From contig JALJCQ010000017.1 in the NCBI GenBank assembly GCA_023091665.1, forward strand, positions 3,282,501 to 3,346,500: a stretch of DNA of 64,000 bases, given 5' to 3'. A program made the translations under genes and the position numbers. The notes beneath the pieces were generated by a model. It did not search any database. It worked only from the letters and a program-made list of their open reading frames with translations, and had not been told where the DNA came from. Shown in pieces: positions 52,239 to 61,832 of the stretch (within the stretch, counting starts at the first letter, position 1; every line of letters starts with the position of its first letter). Source of the stretch: Pythium myriotylum (Eukaryota; Oomycota; Peronosporomycetes; Pythiales; Pythiaceae).

Positions 52239-55200
52239 TTACTGCTTGCCGACGCATTTGATGAGCGCGCCCAGGCACGACTGGGCGGCTTCCTTGGTCG
52301 GCGGGGCGTGCTTGGAGCCCACGACAATGTTCTTGAGACTCTTGAGCAGGCCTTCCTTGAGATCCTGCTTCACGGTTGTCACGTACTGCTGTTTGAGTTC
52401 GGCCTTCTCGGCTTCTTCGCTGTCAGCCAGCGTGAGCAGCATGTTCTCCATCGCAAATAGCGCTCGGTGGACTGTATCTTCGTGAAGCGCCAGCTCGAGC
52501 ACTCGAGTGAACGCCTGCATTGCGCCGTGCTCCACCAGCAGCCAGCTCACTTGAGGCACCTGCGCGACCATGGCGAGCGCTCCGGCAGCAGCTCGCGCCG
52601 TCTCGAAATCTTCTTCTTCCTCCTCCACAGACGCAAACGCGAGCCAAAGTCGGATCTTTTCCTCGTTCATAAAAATCTTCTCAATGACTTCCTCATTCGG
52701 CAGCAAGTTGCAAATCGCCTCAGTGGCAGCACGTCGCACGAGCTCGTGTTCCGAGAACTGGAGGTACTGCAGAGTTGACAAGCCTTGCGGCTCAGACACA
52801 ATCCGGTTCTTGGTCTCCTCCGACACGCTCGCAATATTAGTCAACGCCATGAGGGACTCAAACTGGAGCAGCTGTGTTTCGCCCTTGCACAGCTCGAGCA
52901 GCGGCTTGATCGACGAGAAAAGTGACGAGGATGGAATCAAGTTTGGGTTGGTCGAGATGAGGATCTTGGCGAGAGCCTGGCCAGCTGCATTGGAGATCTT
53001 GGTAACCGAGTGTGGTTTCGAAGTCTTCTTCGACTTGTCAGCCGCTGCCTGGGCTAGCCCGTGCATGGAGAGCGGGATCAACGACTGGAATACACCGCTC
53101 TGGACGAGTTTACCTCGCACTTCTGCGACCTCAGCGGCGTGGAGAGCACTCAGCACTGCCATCTCGAGCACGTTCATCGACTTGGTGGTCGCGTACTTGA
53201 GCAGCTTCACGAGCGTCGTCAATACCTCCTGCGTGTTCACGAGTTTCTTGACACGCAGCTGCACTTTCTCGGGCGAGTCACCGTCGTCGAGCGCAGATTT
53301 CTGGCGCAGCGCCTTTTGAAGCTCTTCGTACTGGTCTGGTGTCAGGTCCATACCTTCCATCTGCTTCTTCTTAAGCGTCGACTCGGACGTCAGCGCATGG
53401 TGCAGAATATAGCCGATGCCATAGTACACGTTCGAGCGGTATCCCACATGGGCATGGTGGTCGCTCGACTGGGTCTTGGAAGTCGCAAAGTCCACATCAA
53501 AGAGACTCTTGATCGCCTTCGGGTGCTTGACAAAGTCGTCCTTGACATGCGTGAGTGTGATGATATAGCTCAGCGCTTCGATGCCTCGCTCCTTCGGGGA
53601 CGCACCGCTCCAGTACATTTGATGCTCAAGCGCCTTCTTCTCGTAGTCGTGCGCCTGTTCCAGCACCTCAAACACTTGGTCAATGAGGAACTGGCTGTCG
53701 ACCGTCTCGGCCTCAAATGCCTTCTCCACGATCGCGATTTTGATCTGGATGCTCAAGGCGCTGGCCCGCAGCACAAGATCTGCGTCATCCAGTGACGCCT
53801 TGAGCATCTTGTAGATCTCGACACGAAGCGCCGTGGGCACACAACTGGTACCGCCCTCCACGCCGCATACACTTGCCACACAGTCGACCCAGATCTCCTG
53901 AAATCGGCGCGTCAGCGATCGCGGGTCCGTGAACGTTCGAGAGCCGACAAGGAAATCGCCGACGCGTCCGAGGAAGAGTGTGCCGTCGTTACCCGTTTGC
54001 TGCACGGCCCAGAGCGCGAGCTTGGAGTTGGATAGAAACAGCGCCGACAGCAGCAGACACGAGGCTGATCCCTTTTCGAGTAGCGTGCGGTCAGTCACGC
54101 TGGCCGAGAGCACTGGCGAGACACAGTAGTCGCGCACGAGCGTCTTGAGCACGTTCTCGTTGGCCTCGAACTGCGCGAGGCACTGCGTGAACACGAGCGG
54201 TAGGCGGCTGAGCAGCACGTCGTAGCGGGACTCATCGGCCGTTGACATGTGCAGCGCGATCGACGCCGTCTCATGGAGCAACGGGAAGAGTCCAACTTCA
54301 TGGACAAGCGTACCGAACCGGATCTTGCGCTGCTTGATCGTCTCGTCCTCCGTGGTCGCGCCTTCCGGAACTGTCGGCGTCGACACGAAATGCAAGATAC
54401 CGTCGAGCCCGCTGATCTGCAGCTCCACTTCGCGACTGCGCAGCCCGTCGAGCATGCCCTTGAGCACCTTGCGGATCGCCGAGTCGTCGTCACTCGTGAG
54501 CATCAGGTGCTTGAACACGAACGCCGCGAGCTTGATGATGTGCTTGCGCCCCGCTGCCGAGAGCTGCAGCTCCGTCTCGCTCGCGCCTCCAGCACTCGCA
54601 TACGAGAGCTCGACCTGTCGATGGAGCAGCACCAGCAACGCGTCAAAGGTCTCGCCGCCACGCGTGAACACCTTCGCCGCGAGCGCCATGGACGCCGACG
54701 CCACGATCGAAAGCAGCCCGACGGCGTGCGCGAGCACCGACTCGGCGGCTTCTTTCGTCTCCTTGTCCGGCGCGGCCGTTGCGAGCGCGAGCAGCGTGGC
54801 GACGGCGCGCCAGACCACGACGAGTCCTCCTTTCTCTTCGACCTCTCGCGGCAGCGTCGCGAGGTCCTGCACGCACTTCATCTCGAGAAACTGGAGCGCT
54901 TCCTCCGTGAGCTTCCGCTGCGCCGCGACGTCGCTCTCCGATCCCTTGGCGACGGCGTCGAGCGCCTTCTGCACGCCGTGGACGTCGCTCTGCACGACGT
55001 CCGTGATCTTGCGCGCGAGCGCCACGACGGCTTTGTTGCTCGGGTTCACGGCCAGCACGTGGCGCACGTCCGCGAAGGCCTCGGCGTACTTGGCGAGCGC
55101 GACCAGCGCCTGCGCGCGGCGGTAGCGCGCCTTCTCGTTCTGCGGCTCGTGCTCGAGCGCGCGCGAGCAGTCGCGCACGGCCTCGTCGAAGCGCTCGAGC

Positions 55201-55370
55201 TGCAGCGCGCAGGCCGCGCGGTTGCTCCAGAGCAGCACGCGCTGCGCCTGCGCCTCTCGCGCCGAGAGCGCGCCGTCCTCGAGCGCGAGCGCCTCCGAGT
55301 ACTTGTGCATAGCCGCGGCGAAGTCCTTGGCCGCGAAGAGCGCGTTCCCTTCCGCGCGCAGCGCCTCCAT
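52239..55370 (-). CDS. UNC45: UNC45-like myosin chaperone (TPR + UCS armadillo)
   Basis: 1043 aa, single exon. Residues 1-115 form three TPRs (GNALFAAKDFAAAMHKYSEAL, LLWSNRAACALQLERFDEAV, AIRYRRAQALVALAKYAEAF-type), the Hsp90/Hsp70-binding part. The remaining 900 residues are armadillo-like helices ending in the UCS domain: LLQFESLMALTNIASVSEET, VRRAATEAICNLLPNEEV, ARAAAGALAMVAQVPQVSWL and VHRALFAMENMLLTLAD. This order and length (slightly longer than the animal protein's 930-950) identify UNC-45, which folds myosin motor heads with Hsp90. It is divergent from the RBM39-like gene (242 bp between starts). Confidence 0.92.
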   Translation of the reverse strand: MEALRAEGNALFAAKDFAAAMHKYSEALALEDGALSAREAQAQRVLLWSNRAACALQLERFDEAVRDCSRALEHEPQNEKARYRRAQALVALAKYAEAFADVRHVLAVNPSNKAVVALARKITDVVQSDVHGVQKALDAVAKGSESDVAAQRKLTEEALQFLEMKCVQDLATLPREVEEKGGLVVVWRAVATLLALATAAPDKETKEAAESVLAHAVGLLSIVASASMALAAKVFTRGGETFDALLVLLHRQVELSYASAGGASETELQLSAAGRKHIIKLAAFVFKHLMLTSDDDSAIRKVLKGMLDGLRSREVELQISGLDGILHFVSTPTVPEGATTEDETIKQRKIRFGTLVHEVGLFPLLHETASIALHMSTADESRYDVLLSRLPLVFTQCLAQFEANENVLKTLVRDYCVSPVLSASVTDRTLLEKGSASCLLLSALFLSNSKLALWAVQQTGNDGTLFLGRVGDFLVGSRTFTDPRSLTRRFQEIWVDCVASVCGVEGGTSCVPTALRVEIYKMLKASLDDADLVLRASALSIQIKIAIVEKAFEAETVDSQFLIDQVFEVLEQAHDYEKKALEHQMYWSGASPKERGIEALSYIITLTHVKDDFVKHPKAIKSLFDVDFATSKTQSSDHHAHVGYRSNVYYGIGYILHHALTSESTLKKKQMEGMDLTPDQYEELQKALRQKSALDDGDSPEKVQLRVKKLVNTQEVLTTLVKLLKYATTKSMNVLEMAVLSALHAAEVAEVRGKLVQSGVFQSLIPLSMHGLAQAAADKSKKTSKPHSVTKISNAAGQALAKILISTNPNLIPSSSLFSSIKPLLELCKGETQLLQFESLMALTNIASVSEETKNRIVSEPQGLSTLQYLQFSEHELVRRAATEAICNLLPNEEVIEKIFMNEEKIRLWLAFASVEEEEEDFETARAAAGALAMVAQVPQVSWLLVEHGAMQAFTRVLELALHEDTVHRALFAMENMLLTLADSEEAEKAELKQQYVTTVKQDLKEGLLKSLKNIVVGSKHAPPTKEAAQSCLGALIKCVGKQ

Positions 55371-55612
55371 GATCGCTTCGGCTCTCTCTTCTTGTCTTCG
55401 TCGCGTGTCACTTTGGCGACGACGAGAATACGGTAAATGGGAGTGGCATTTTTCGGTTATATCAAGATGGGGAAAATTGCCGTTCTTTGGGTGTATACTA
55501 GATGTATACTATGTATACATGACGACCAGGAAGTCATTTTTGGCACGATTCAATGAATTGAAGCAGCTTTTGTTTCCGCGGGGCAACCGATTTCCCGAGC
55601 CAACGGACTCGA

Positions 55613-57321
55613 ATGGCCGACGAAGATATCGACTCGCTGCTGGAACAGGGCCTGCGCGCGGCCAACGCCGAGGTACGTCGCGCCGAGTCGCACCTCGTTG
55701 CGAAGCGCCGGATCTGCTCTTTCTAACGGTGTCGTTCTCGGCCGCTGAAACGCCTTGACAGAAGCAGGAGCAGGCCGCAAAGAGCGAGCCTCCCAAGCCC
55801 CATGGCAGCAACCCGGCGACGTCTCGCTCGCGCTCCAAGAGCCGCTCGCGGTCGCGCTCGCGCTCGGGCTCTCGCTCACGAAGGAAGCAGTCGTCGTCGT
55901 CGCGGCGCAGGCGGTCGCGCTCGCGCTCGTCGCGGAGAACGTCGTCACGGCGCTCGCGGTCGCGGTCTCGCTCGCGCGACTCGCGGCGCCGCCGGAGAAG
56001 CCGCAGCCGCAGTCGAGAGCGCCGTCGCGGCCGCGGAGGCCGACGAAGCCGCAGCCGAGAGAAAGAGGACAAGCCCGTGGAGCCGCGCGCGCGCAGCACG
56101 TCGGCCGAGCGAGCGGAACGCGCCAAGCAGCGCGAGCTCATGGAGCTCACGCGCGACCACCGTACCGTGTTCGTGGGGCAGCTCACGCAGAAAGTGCGCG
56201 AGCGCGAACTCGAGAAGTTCTTTGGCAAGATGGGCAAGCTCGAGCGCGTGCTGTTGATCCGTGACAAGTTCACGAACCGCTCCAAAGGGTTCGCGTACGT
56301 CGAGCTGTCGAATCTCGAGGATGTACCTAAGGTGCTGCTGCTGAACGGCACGGTGCCCGACTTCCAGTCCTTCCCGATCATGGTCAAGGCCTCAGAGGCC
56401 GAGAAGAACTTTGCCGCTCGAAAGGACTCGGTCATGAACTCGGCCGCCAAGGCCAACGCCGCCTCGCTCGGTGGCCTTGGTGGCGGCTCGGCTGCAAGCC
56501 GTATCTACTGCGGCAACCTCCACACCAACATCACCGAGGATGACCTGCGTGCTGTTTTCCAGGCCTTTGGTGAAGTGCTCTCGGTGAATATCAACCGCGA
56601 CGAGCTCGGGCGTTCGCGAGGCTTCGGTTTCATTCAGTTTAACACACCACAGGAAGCCAACTTCGCGCTGTCCAAGGGCAACGGGCTCGAGCTTGCCGGC
56701 AACCATTTGAAGCTCGGTAGCGTCAACGATAGCGGTGATGCTGGTAGCTACGGCGGCAGCAGTGGCGGCTGGAAGCTCGATGACGACGAAGGCATTGGCA
56801 TGACCATGAATGCTCAGTCTCGTACGGCATTGATGGCCAAGCTTGCTGGCAACAAGAACATTTTCCCGACGCCCGGGGCAGGCTACTCGGGGTACCCTGG
56901 TGCAGCCGCGCCTGTCGCGACTTCAGCGACGCAACACCAGCGCGCAGCAGCTCTTGCATCGGTAGAGATCGAAGGTACTGAATCATTCTGCTTTGTTATC
57001 AAGAACATGTTCGACATAGATGAAGAGAAACGAAGCGGTAACCCGGATTGGCATATCGAGATCAAGCAGGATGTTGAGGACGAGTGCGAAAACTACGGCA
57101 CAGTGCTGCATTCGTACGTGGAACGCGACAAGGCTGGTGGTCTGGTGTACGTGCTCTTCGATAAATTGGAGAGTGGCGTCGCGGCTGCGCAGAAGTTGCA
57201 TGGGCGCTGGTTCAGCCAGCGGCAAATCAGCGTCCGATATTTGTCCTCGCAGGAATACGTTGGCATGTTTCCGGAGGCCCGTACGGCCGTCCAGACTGCA
57301 CGCACCAACTCCGGCATCTAG
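55613..57321 (+). CDS. RBM39: RBM39/CAPER-like SR-type splicing factor
   Basis: Predicted join(55613..55672,55762..57321), 539 aa; 89 bp intron. Exon 1 gives MADEDIDSLLEQGLRAANAE. Then comes an RS domain (about residues 36-100, RSRSKSRSRSRS-type). RRM1 starts RTVFVGQLTQKVRERELEKF and has KGFAYVEL (RNP1). RRM2 has RIYCGNLHTNITEDDL and GRSRGFGFIQF. A C-terminal U2AF-homology motif (UHM) follows: CFVIKNMFDIDEEK...DVEDECENYGTVLHSYVERD, GLVYVLFDKLESGVAAAQKLHGRWF. The layout is that of CAPER/RBM39 acting with U2AF in 3' splice-site recognition. It ends TARTNSGI. Confidence 0.93.
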
Positions 57322-57950
57322 ACAAGTGCACGAGCCTGGGTACGTAGACCAAGAACTGGTGACGAGTTGTGTCATGTAGGACGTTGCATTGCCAAGACAG
57401 TACTGCAAATGCTTGAATGATGCACTACTTCATAAATAATCGAGTGTTGTGTTGCTGGGTCAGGCCCTGCCAAACCTTTAGGCTGGATGACGACATCGCG
57501 CAAGGGCCACTTTGGCTTTCCTCTGGCCATAGCATGGAGCTTCTCGGGGCGTTCCCCGTTCCATGCGAAACAATGAGCATCTCGATGGCTGACGTCCTCT
57601 GTCACGAATCTAGTTTTACTGGAGGACCACAAGGCTTGAAGCCGTTGGGAACCGAGCGACCCTCAGAGGTGTATACTCGATCAAAGCGTATTTCATCCTC
57701 GTCGTCCCTCTCGGGGATGCAACTCCCCAAACCAGTGCTCTTAACACTTTTTTTCTCAGGGAAATTGTCGCTCGTGGTTTTTCCACGAACAGCGCTGGGA
57801 TCAGAGCACTCATCTCCTGGAATGTTGCCGTTGCGCTGTGGTGATTATCTCAACACTCATGATGCACTCGATGGTTCCGAGTAGACAGGCATCCTCTATA
57901 GAGTAGGGTCGATCCATAGTATACTTCTTTTGCACTTATCACCTTTCTAC
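57322..57950. other. Intergenic stretch with unassigned frames
   Basis: Both strands are open in places (57417-57884 plus, 57372-57632 minus). The minus peptide (WNGERPEKLHAMARGKPKWPLRD...) looks like ordered protein and may be a transposon-derived fragment, but I cannot name the family. Confidence 0.35.
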
Positions 57951-58382
57951 TCATGCCTCTTCCTTGGACTCCTCAACCTTCATCTGAACGTCTTCGGCGT
58001 CGATTTTCGGCGCGAGGGTCTCTTCGACGATGCGCGCGAGCTCATCGATCTCGGCTTCCGAGAAGCGGCCAGCGCAGTCCTCGACAATTAAGTGGATATC
58101 CACGAGTTCCGTGGGGCAGTGGTTGATGAACTGGAGCTTCTCAGCAGGCGTGAGCCTCAGCGCCTGGCGGTCCACTGCGTGGAGGAAAGCCTGGACCTTG
58201 CGCTCGTCCAGCTTGGCGCTCTTGGAATGACCGAGGTACTTGAGCACTTTGTGGTCCATCCAGTTGCGCTCAGCGTACGCGGCAACCGCTGACTTGTGCA
58301 GACGGCTCTCGCGCCGCTCCTGCATGAGCTGATAGACCTCCATGTCGCTCAGCGCGCCCTCGTTGATCATCAACACCTTCAT
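57951..58382 (-). CDS. RPC9: DNA-directed RNA polymerase III subunit RPC9 (CRCP/Rpc17)
   Basis: 143 aa, single exon. It starts MKVLMINEGALSDMEVYQLM (the 'LSN.EV..LL' start of RPC9). The HRDC-like helical domain follows: KVLKYLGHSKSAKLDERKVQ, FLHAVDRQALRLTPAEKLQF and INHCPTELVDIHLIVEDCAG, then RFSEAEIDELARIVEETL. The order LT-x-AEKLQ-x2-N-x2-P-[TV] and the 'VE[DE]..{6}-[FL][ST]E..I..L' segment are characteristic. With RPC8 it forms the Pol III stalk. The C-terminus is acidic, as usual. Confidence 0.88.
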   Translation of the reverse strand: MKVLMINEGALSDMEVYQLMQERRESRLHKSAVAAYAERNWMDHKVLKYLGHSKSAKLDERKVQAFLHAVDRQALRLTPAEKLQFINHCPTELVDIHLIVEDCAGRFSEAEIDELARIVEETLAPKIDAEDVQMKVEESKEEA

Positions 58383-58612
58383 CGCTTTCGTCGCTCTTTT
58401 TTCGGTGCCCCACTCCGTCGTAGACCAGTCAATGACGACACTCGCGTGGGGGAGCTGCTCGTTGTAACTGTACCCATGTCATTCAAAAGGGGTTCTGCAT
58501 TTGGGGATTTGGGCCTCCAAGATGGAGCGTTTGCAAGAAGCTTCAGCAACTCTATGGCTTTTTTAGAAGCCATGTACAAACCGGTCCGTCAAAAAGGCTA
58601 ACAGAAAAATCG

Positions 58613-59003
58613 GTGGATGCCCTCACTGGTTATGACAACACCAAAGTGTACAACATCCTCCTAACGTACGAGCTCAATCGCCGTATCCAAGCGCACAGCA
58701 TTACCAACGTCCTCGCGGTGGCCGCACACCCAGGCTTCTCAGCGACCAACTTGATTTATAACTCGAACTGGTTCCAGCAGCAACTTGCCAAGCTCATCCG
58801 TGCTTTCCCCGTTGCCCAGTCCAGCGAGTTTGGTGCGCTTCCGACGCTACACGCCGCTGTAGTTGAGACCGTGCAGCCGCTGGGGCGGGTACACTGGTAA
58901 CCCGATGAAAGAGCAACCAGCGAACGTGAGCCAATCAGAGGAGCACGCGCGAGAGCTCTGACGAGAGAGCGAGAGACTCGCCAACCTGCGCTTCTCGTTT
59001 TGA
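58613..59003 (+). pseudogene. Truncated short-chain dehydrogenase/reductase
   Basis: Only the C-terminal half of an SDR (retinol-dehydrogenase-like) is left: YDNTKVYNILLTYELNRRIQ carries the Tyr-x3-Lys catalytic pair, then NVLAVAAHPGFSATNLI and EFGALPTLHAAVVETVQP. The frame then slips within the run around 58879-58890; the next frame continues GGYTGNPMKEQPANVSQSEE and ARELxRESERLANL, where x is an in-frame TGA in place of the expected Trp. The Rossmann half with the NAD(P)-binding glycine motif is missing upstream. With truncation, frameshift and a stop, it is a pseudogene. Confidence 0.75.
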
Positions 59004-59328
59004 AGAGAGAGGGAAAAAATTGCGAGGTTCGAATTTTCAACGATGGTTTTTTCGAATGTTGGAAATGGCAGTGGGTTGGAGGTGGGTTGGCTTTGAAGAC
59101 CATCATTCAGAGCAAAATACCACAAGATTTCATTATGCCGTAGTTACAAAACATCACTATATGTCTCTTGCGGAATTAATTAATGCGTATAATTAGTTAC
59201 TAAGCACACAGTATATAAAATATCTTAAACCAACATGAGCTCCTCGAGAGATCCGAGTGCTGTGTGAGACTCAACGACAAGTTCTCTCATTCCTGCTTTC
59301 GCCAGCTTCCTCTCTCTTCTCTTCCGCC
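59004..59328 (+). promoter_or_regulatory. Upstream region of the first Cys/His-module gene
   Basis: An AT-rich block (59160-59225, 'gaattaattaatgcgtataattagttac', 'tatataaaatatc') is followed by CTCTCATTCCTGCTTTCGCC (59284-59303), an initiator-like sequence 26 bases before the ATG. No gene. Confidence 0.45.
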
Positions 59329-59979
59329 ATGGCCACGACCTCCGCCACTGCGCCGCCTCGCGCTCGTCATTGCCAGGGCCAGCGCGTCGGCTCGGGCGAG
59401 CCCTGCCGCATCCGAAAGCATCTCAACGCGAACGGATTCTGCAAGTACCACGAGCCGACGGCGCTGCAATGCCGGGGCACGGCGAGCTCGACCGGCCAGC
59501 GGTGCAGAAACAAGTGGGACCTCAATGACAACCAGCTGTGTCGCTTCCACCTGAACCAAGTTGACAAGGTCCGTAAGGACAAGCTCAAGGAAGATAAGTC
59601 GAGTAAGGACGAGAAAAAGAAGGAGGCGCTCAAGAAGGAAGAGCCGGCCAAGCCGCAGGAGAAGGCCAAGCTGCAGTGCCGTGGTATTGCTCATAAGACG
59701 AGCGAGCGGTGCCGCATCACTTGGGATCTGAACGCCGACGAGATGTGCCAGTACCATCACCGTCAAGTGCCCAAGTTCGCCAAGGCTGGGAAGGTTGACC
59801 TGCCGCGCACCGAAGTTCCAGAGGTTTCAGTTGCTGTTACTCCTGCCGTGAATCGCCGCGGTGGTCAGTGCCATGGTATCGCCCACTCGACTGGAGCTCG
59901 CTGCCGCATTCACTGGAACCTCGACGCGAACGGGTACTGCAAGTACCACCACACCCAGGCCATCCGTGCTCGCATCTAA
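59329..59979 (+). CDS. Four-module C-C-C-H repeat protein (gene 1 of tandem trio)
   Basis: 216 aa. Four copies of a module of about 27 residues: C-x-G-x(7-9)-C-R-x-x-x-x-L-[ND]-[AD]-[ND]-x-x-C-x-[FY]-H. Instances: CQGQRVGSGEPCRIRKHLNA ending FCKYH; CRGTASSTGQRCRNKWDLND ending LCRFH; CRGIAHKTSERCRITWDLNA ending MCQYHH; CHGIAHSTGARCRIHWNLDA ending YCKYHH. Three Cys and one or two His per module suggest a small zinc site. A Lys/Glu-rich helix separates modules 2 and 3. The pattern recalls short 'C.G.T..G..C......YC..H' domains of unknown function in other eukaryotes and viruses. There is no signal peptide, so it is probably intracellular. Function unknown. Confidence 0.8.
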   Translation: MATTSATAPPRARHCQGQRVGSGEPCRIRKHLNANGFCKYHEPTALQCRGTASSTGQRCRNKWDLNDNQLCRFHLNQVDKVRKDKLKEDKSSKDEKKKEALKKEEPAKPQEKAKLQCRGIAHKTSERCRITWDLNADEMCQYHHRQVPKFAKAGKVDLPRTEVPEVSVAVTPAVNRRGGQCHGIAHSTGARCRIHWNLDANGYCKYHHTQAIRARI

Positions 59980-60415
59980 GATGCCCCGTGGCTCGGGCTG
60001 ATGCCGAGTGAAGGCTTCTCCACATTTCTCTACATAGGCTTCTGCTCATTTCTCTGCATTTCGCGAACTATCGCCTCCCGGTCCGCAACAACCACGTCGA
60101 GGTTGGACCGAGGATTTTCATCATAAAACCACCAAAAACCAAGAAAAAGAAGACAGCACCTCCATCATCAAGAAACCCCACAAACACTAACCACGAAAAC
60201 CCAAATAAAAATGCTTCTGAAGCTGTCACCACTGAATACTGTGAAATGATTGAATGGTTCACACAAGACAATGGAGTACTCTAACAACATGTGAGGACTA
60301 ATGACTACTGTACACGGGACAAGGCGGCAGCAACTTTCGTTGAGAAGGCTCGTTCTCGATCAACTAATTCCCTGCAAATCTTCTCACTCTCGCTTTTTCT
60401 CCCTCATATCAGACG
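59980..60415. other. Intergenic region between module genes 1 and 2
   Basis: No gene. 'cttctcactctcgctttttctccctcatatc' just before the next ATG (about 60381-60409) is initiator-like pyrimidine-rich sequence. Confidence 0.5.
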
Positions 60416-60994
60416 ATGAACTGGTTCTTCGACTTACTGGGGTCCCCGGCCTCCTGCCGAGCCAAGACTCTTGCTGGCGAGAAGTGCAGGAAGTGGGATG
60501 ACGTGGATATGCTGGGCTACTGCTCAGTTCACACGCCACTCGGGCTCCAGTGCCGTGGCACGGTTGCAGCAGAAACTAGACCCCGTCGTTGCAACATCAG
60601 GTGGGACCTGGACCACAATTTCTTGTGCGAATACCACGAGGCCCAAGCCATTCAATGCCACCACGGACTCTTGACAGGTTCACGGTGCCTGTCGACCGAC
60701 GACGTGAACCTCCACGGCTTCTGTGCCCACCATCTGCGTCGTGACGAAGACGTGCTGAGAGAATTTGCATTCATGAAAATGAAGATGCACGGTTTTCATA
60801 GATTGAGTGACGCAGCGCAGACTGACCTGGAGCAAGAGGTGATGGATATCGTCACGACGAACGTTTTTGGAGATGAAGATGATGATCAGCTGGTCGATAA
60901 TGAGCCAACAGCCGCGGAGAAAGTGCTGCGCGCGTTTGCACGCGGTGAATTGGGAGTGTCTGAAATGGAAGCGGAAGCCTTGGCAATGTTCTGA
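60416..60994 (+). CDS. Three-module C-C-C-H repeat protein with helical tail (gene 2 of tandem trio)
   Basis: 192 aa. Three modules of the type in the preceding gene: CRAKTLAGEKCRKWDDVDML ending YCSVH (about 14-39), CRGTVAAETRPRRCNIRWDL ending LCEYH (about 46-74), and CHHGLLTGSRCLSTDDVNLH ending FCAHH (about 80-106). The third has lost the W-[DN]-L core. It differs from its neighbours by a C-terminal extension of about 85 residues: a helix DEDVLREFAFMKMKMHGFHR, acidic FGDEDDDQLVDNE and a final helix EKVLRAFARGELGVSEMEAE. Function unknown. Confidence 0.75.
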   Translation: MNWFFDLLGSPASCRAKTLAGEKCRKWDDVDMLGYCSVHTPLGLQCRGTVAAETRPRRCNIRWDLDHNFLCEYHEAQAIQCHHGLLTGSRCLSTDDVNLHGFCAHHLRRDEDVLREFAFMKMKMHGFHRLSDAAQTDLEQEVMDIVTTNVFGDEDDDQLVDNEPTAAEKVLRAFARGELGVSEMEAEALAMF

Positions 60995-61337
60995 CCCCGA
61001 TCGACGGCAAACTCTACACAGCTAGACTGAAGACAAGACCTTCAATCAATAGGATCCATTTTCGCGAACAGCAATCACAGCCCGCCTGGTAGCTTTTCGT
61101 GGATGTCTCAAATTCCCACGCCATCACACCCTCCGCTCCCGCAATGGCACCAACACTAGTTGAATTGTAGTTCATAAAATTACATACAAACAAAATCTAC
61201 TTGCATAGGCCAACATGCAATATGCGGTAATATTCACAGTGACTACTTTGTTGCAAACCTCCTACATTATTAAATCTCATAGAAACCGAGGAGCTTCTCA
61301 CAAGCGACATCCCTCCAAATCCTCTTCGACCCCTCTG
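60995..61337. other. Intergenic region between module genes 2 and 3
   Basis: AT-rich in part. An in-frame ATG at 61215 would extend the next gene by 41 residues with a hydrophobic start (MQYAVIFTVTTLLQTSYII); I judge this less likely than 61338 because both sister genes start close to their first module. Confidence 0.45.
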
Positions 61338-61832
61338 ATGCCCGTGGACGTCGCGCCCTCGTCGTGCCGCGCGCTGCGCGTGGGCTCGACCGAGCGCTGC
61401 CTCGTCTCATGGGGGCTCGACGCGCGCGGCTTCTGCAAGTTCCACGCGCCCAGCAGCACGCCGTGCCGCGGCACGACCAAGACCGGCCGTCCGTGCCGCA
61501 TCAAATGGAATCTCGACGCGCGCGGCTTCTGCAAGTTCCACGCGCCCGGCAACACGCAGTGCCGCGGCGTCGCTGCATCGACAGGCGCGCGCTGCCGCGT
61601 CGCGTGGGATCTCGACACGAGGGGCTTCTGCGAGTTCCACGGCGAGCAGGCGGTGCCGAGCGAGGCGCTGCGAGGACTCGGAGACCACTTGGCGGCGACG
61701 ATCCACAGCCGCGACGGACTCGCGTGCGAGCTCGCGCAGCTCTCGCTCGAGGAAGAGAAAGGTGGAGATGAGGGCGGTAAAGAGGAGGATGTTGGCATAC
61801 CAGTCGTGGTGGTCGTGCTCGAAGAGAAGTAG
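61338..61832 (+). CDS. Three-module C-C-C-H repeat protein (gene 3 of tandem trio)
   Basis: 164 aa from the ATG at 61338. Three very regular modules at about 35-residue spacing: CRALRVGSTERCLVSWGLDA ending FCKFH, CRGTTKTGRPCRIKWNLDAR ending FCKFH, and CRGVAASTGARCRVAWDLDT ending FCEFH. Modules 1 and 2 share an identical ARGFCKFHAP ending, a sign of recent internal duplication. The C-terminal 60 residues are acidic (LSLEEEKGGDEGGKEED) and end VVVVLEEK. GC content is much higher than in the flanking spacers. Confidence 0.78.
   Translation: MPVDVAPSSCRALRVGSTERCLVSWGLDARGFCKFHAPSSTPCRGTTKTGRPCRIKWNLDARGFCKFHAPGNTQCRGVAASTGARCRVAWDLDTRGFCEFHGEQAVPSEALRGLGDHLAATIHSRDGLACELAQLSLEEEKGGDEGGKEEDVGIPVVVVVLEEK

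Noticed and set aside
54249..55436. 395-codon frame opposite UNC45
   Set aside because: Same cause: a high-GC codon bias shadow on the complementary strand of the TPR/UCS gene.
57372..57632. Minus-strand peptide with protein-like composition
   Set aside because: No family recognised, no clear start or splice sites, and overlapping open frames on the plus strand; mentioned only in the gap entry.
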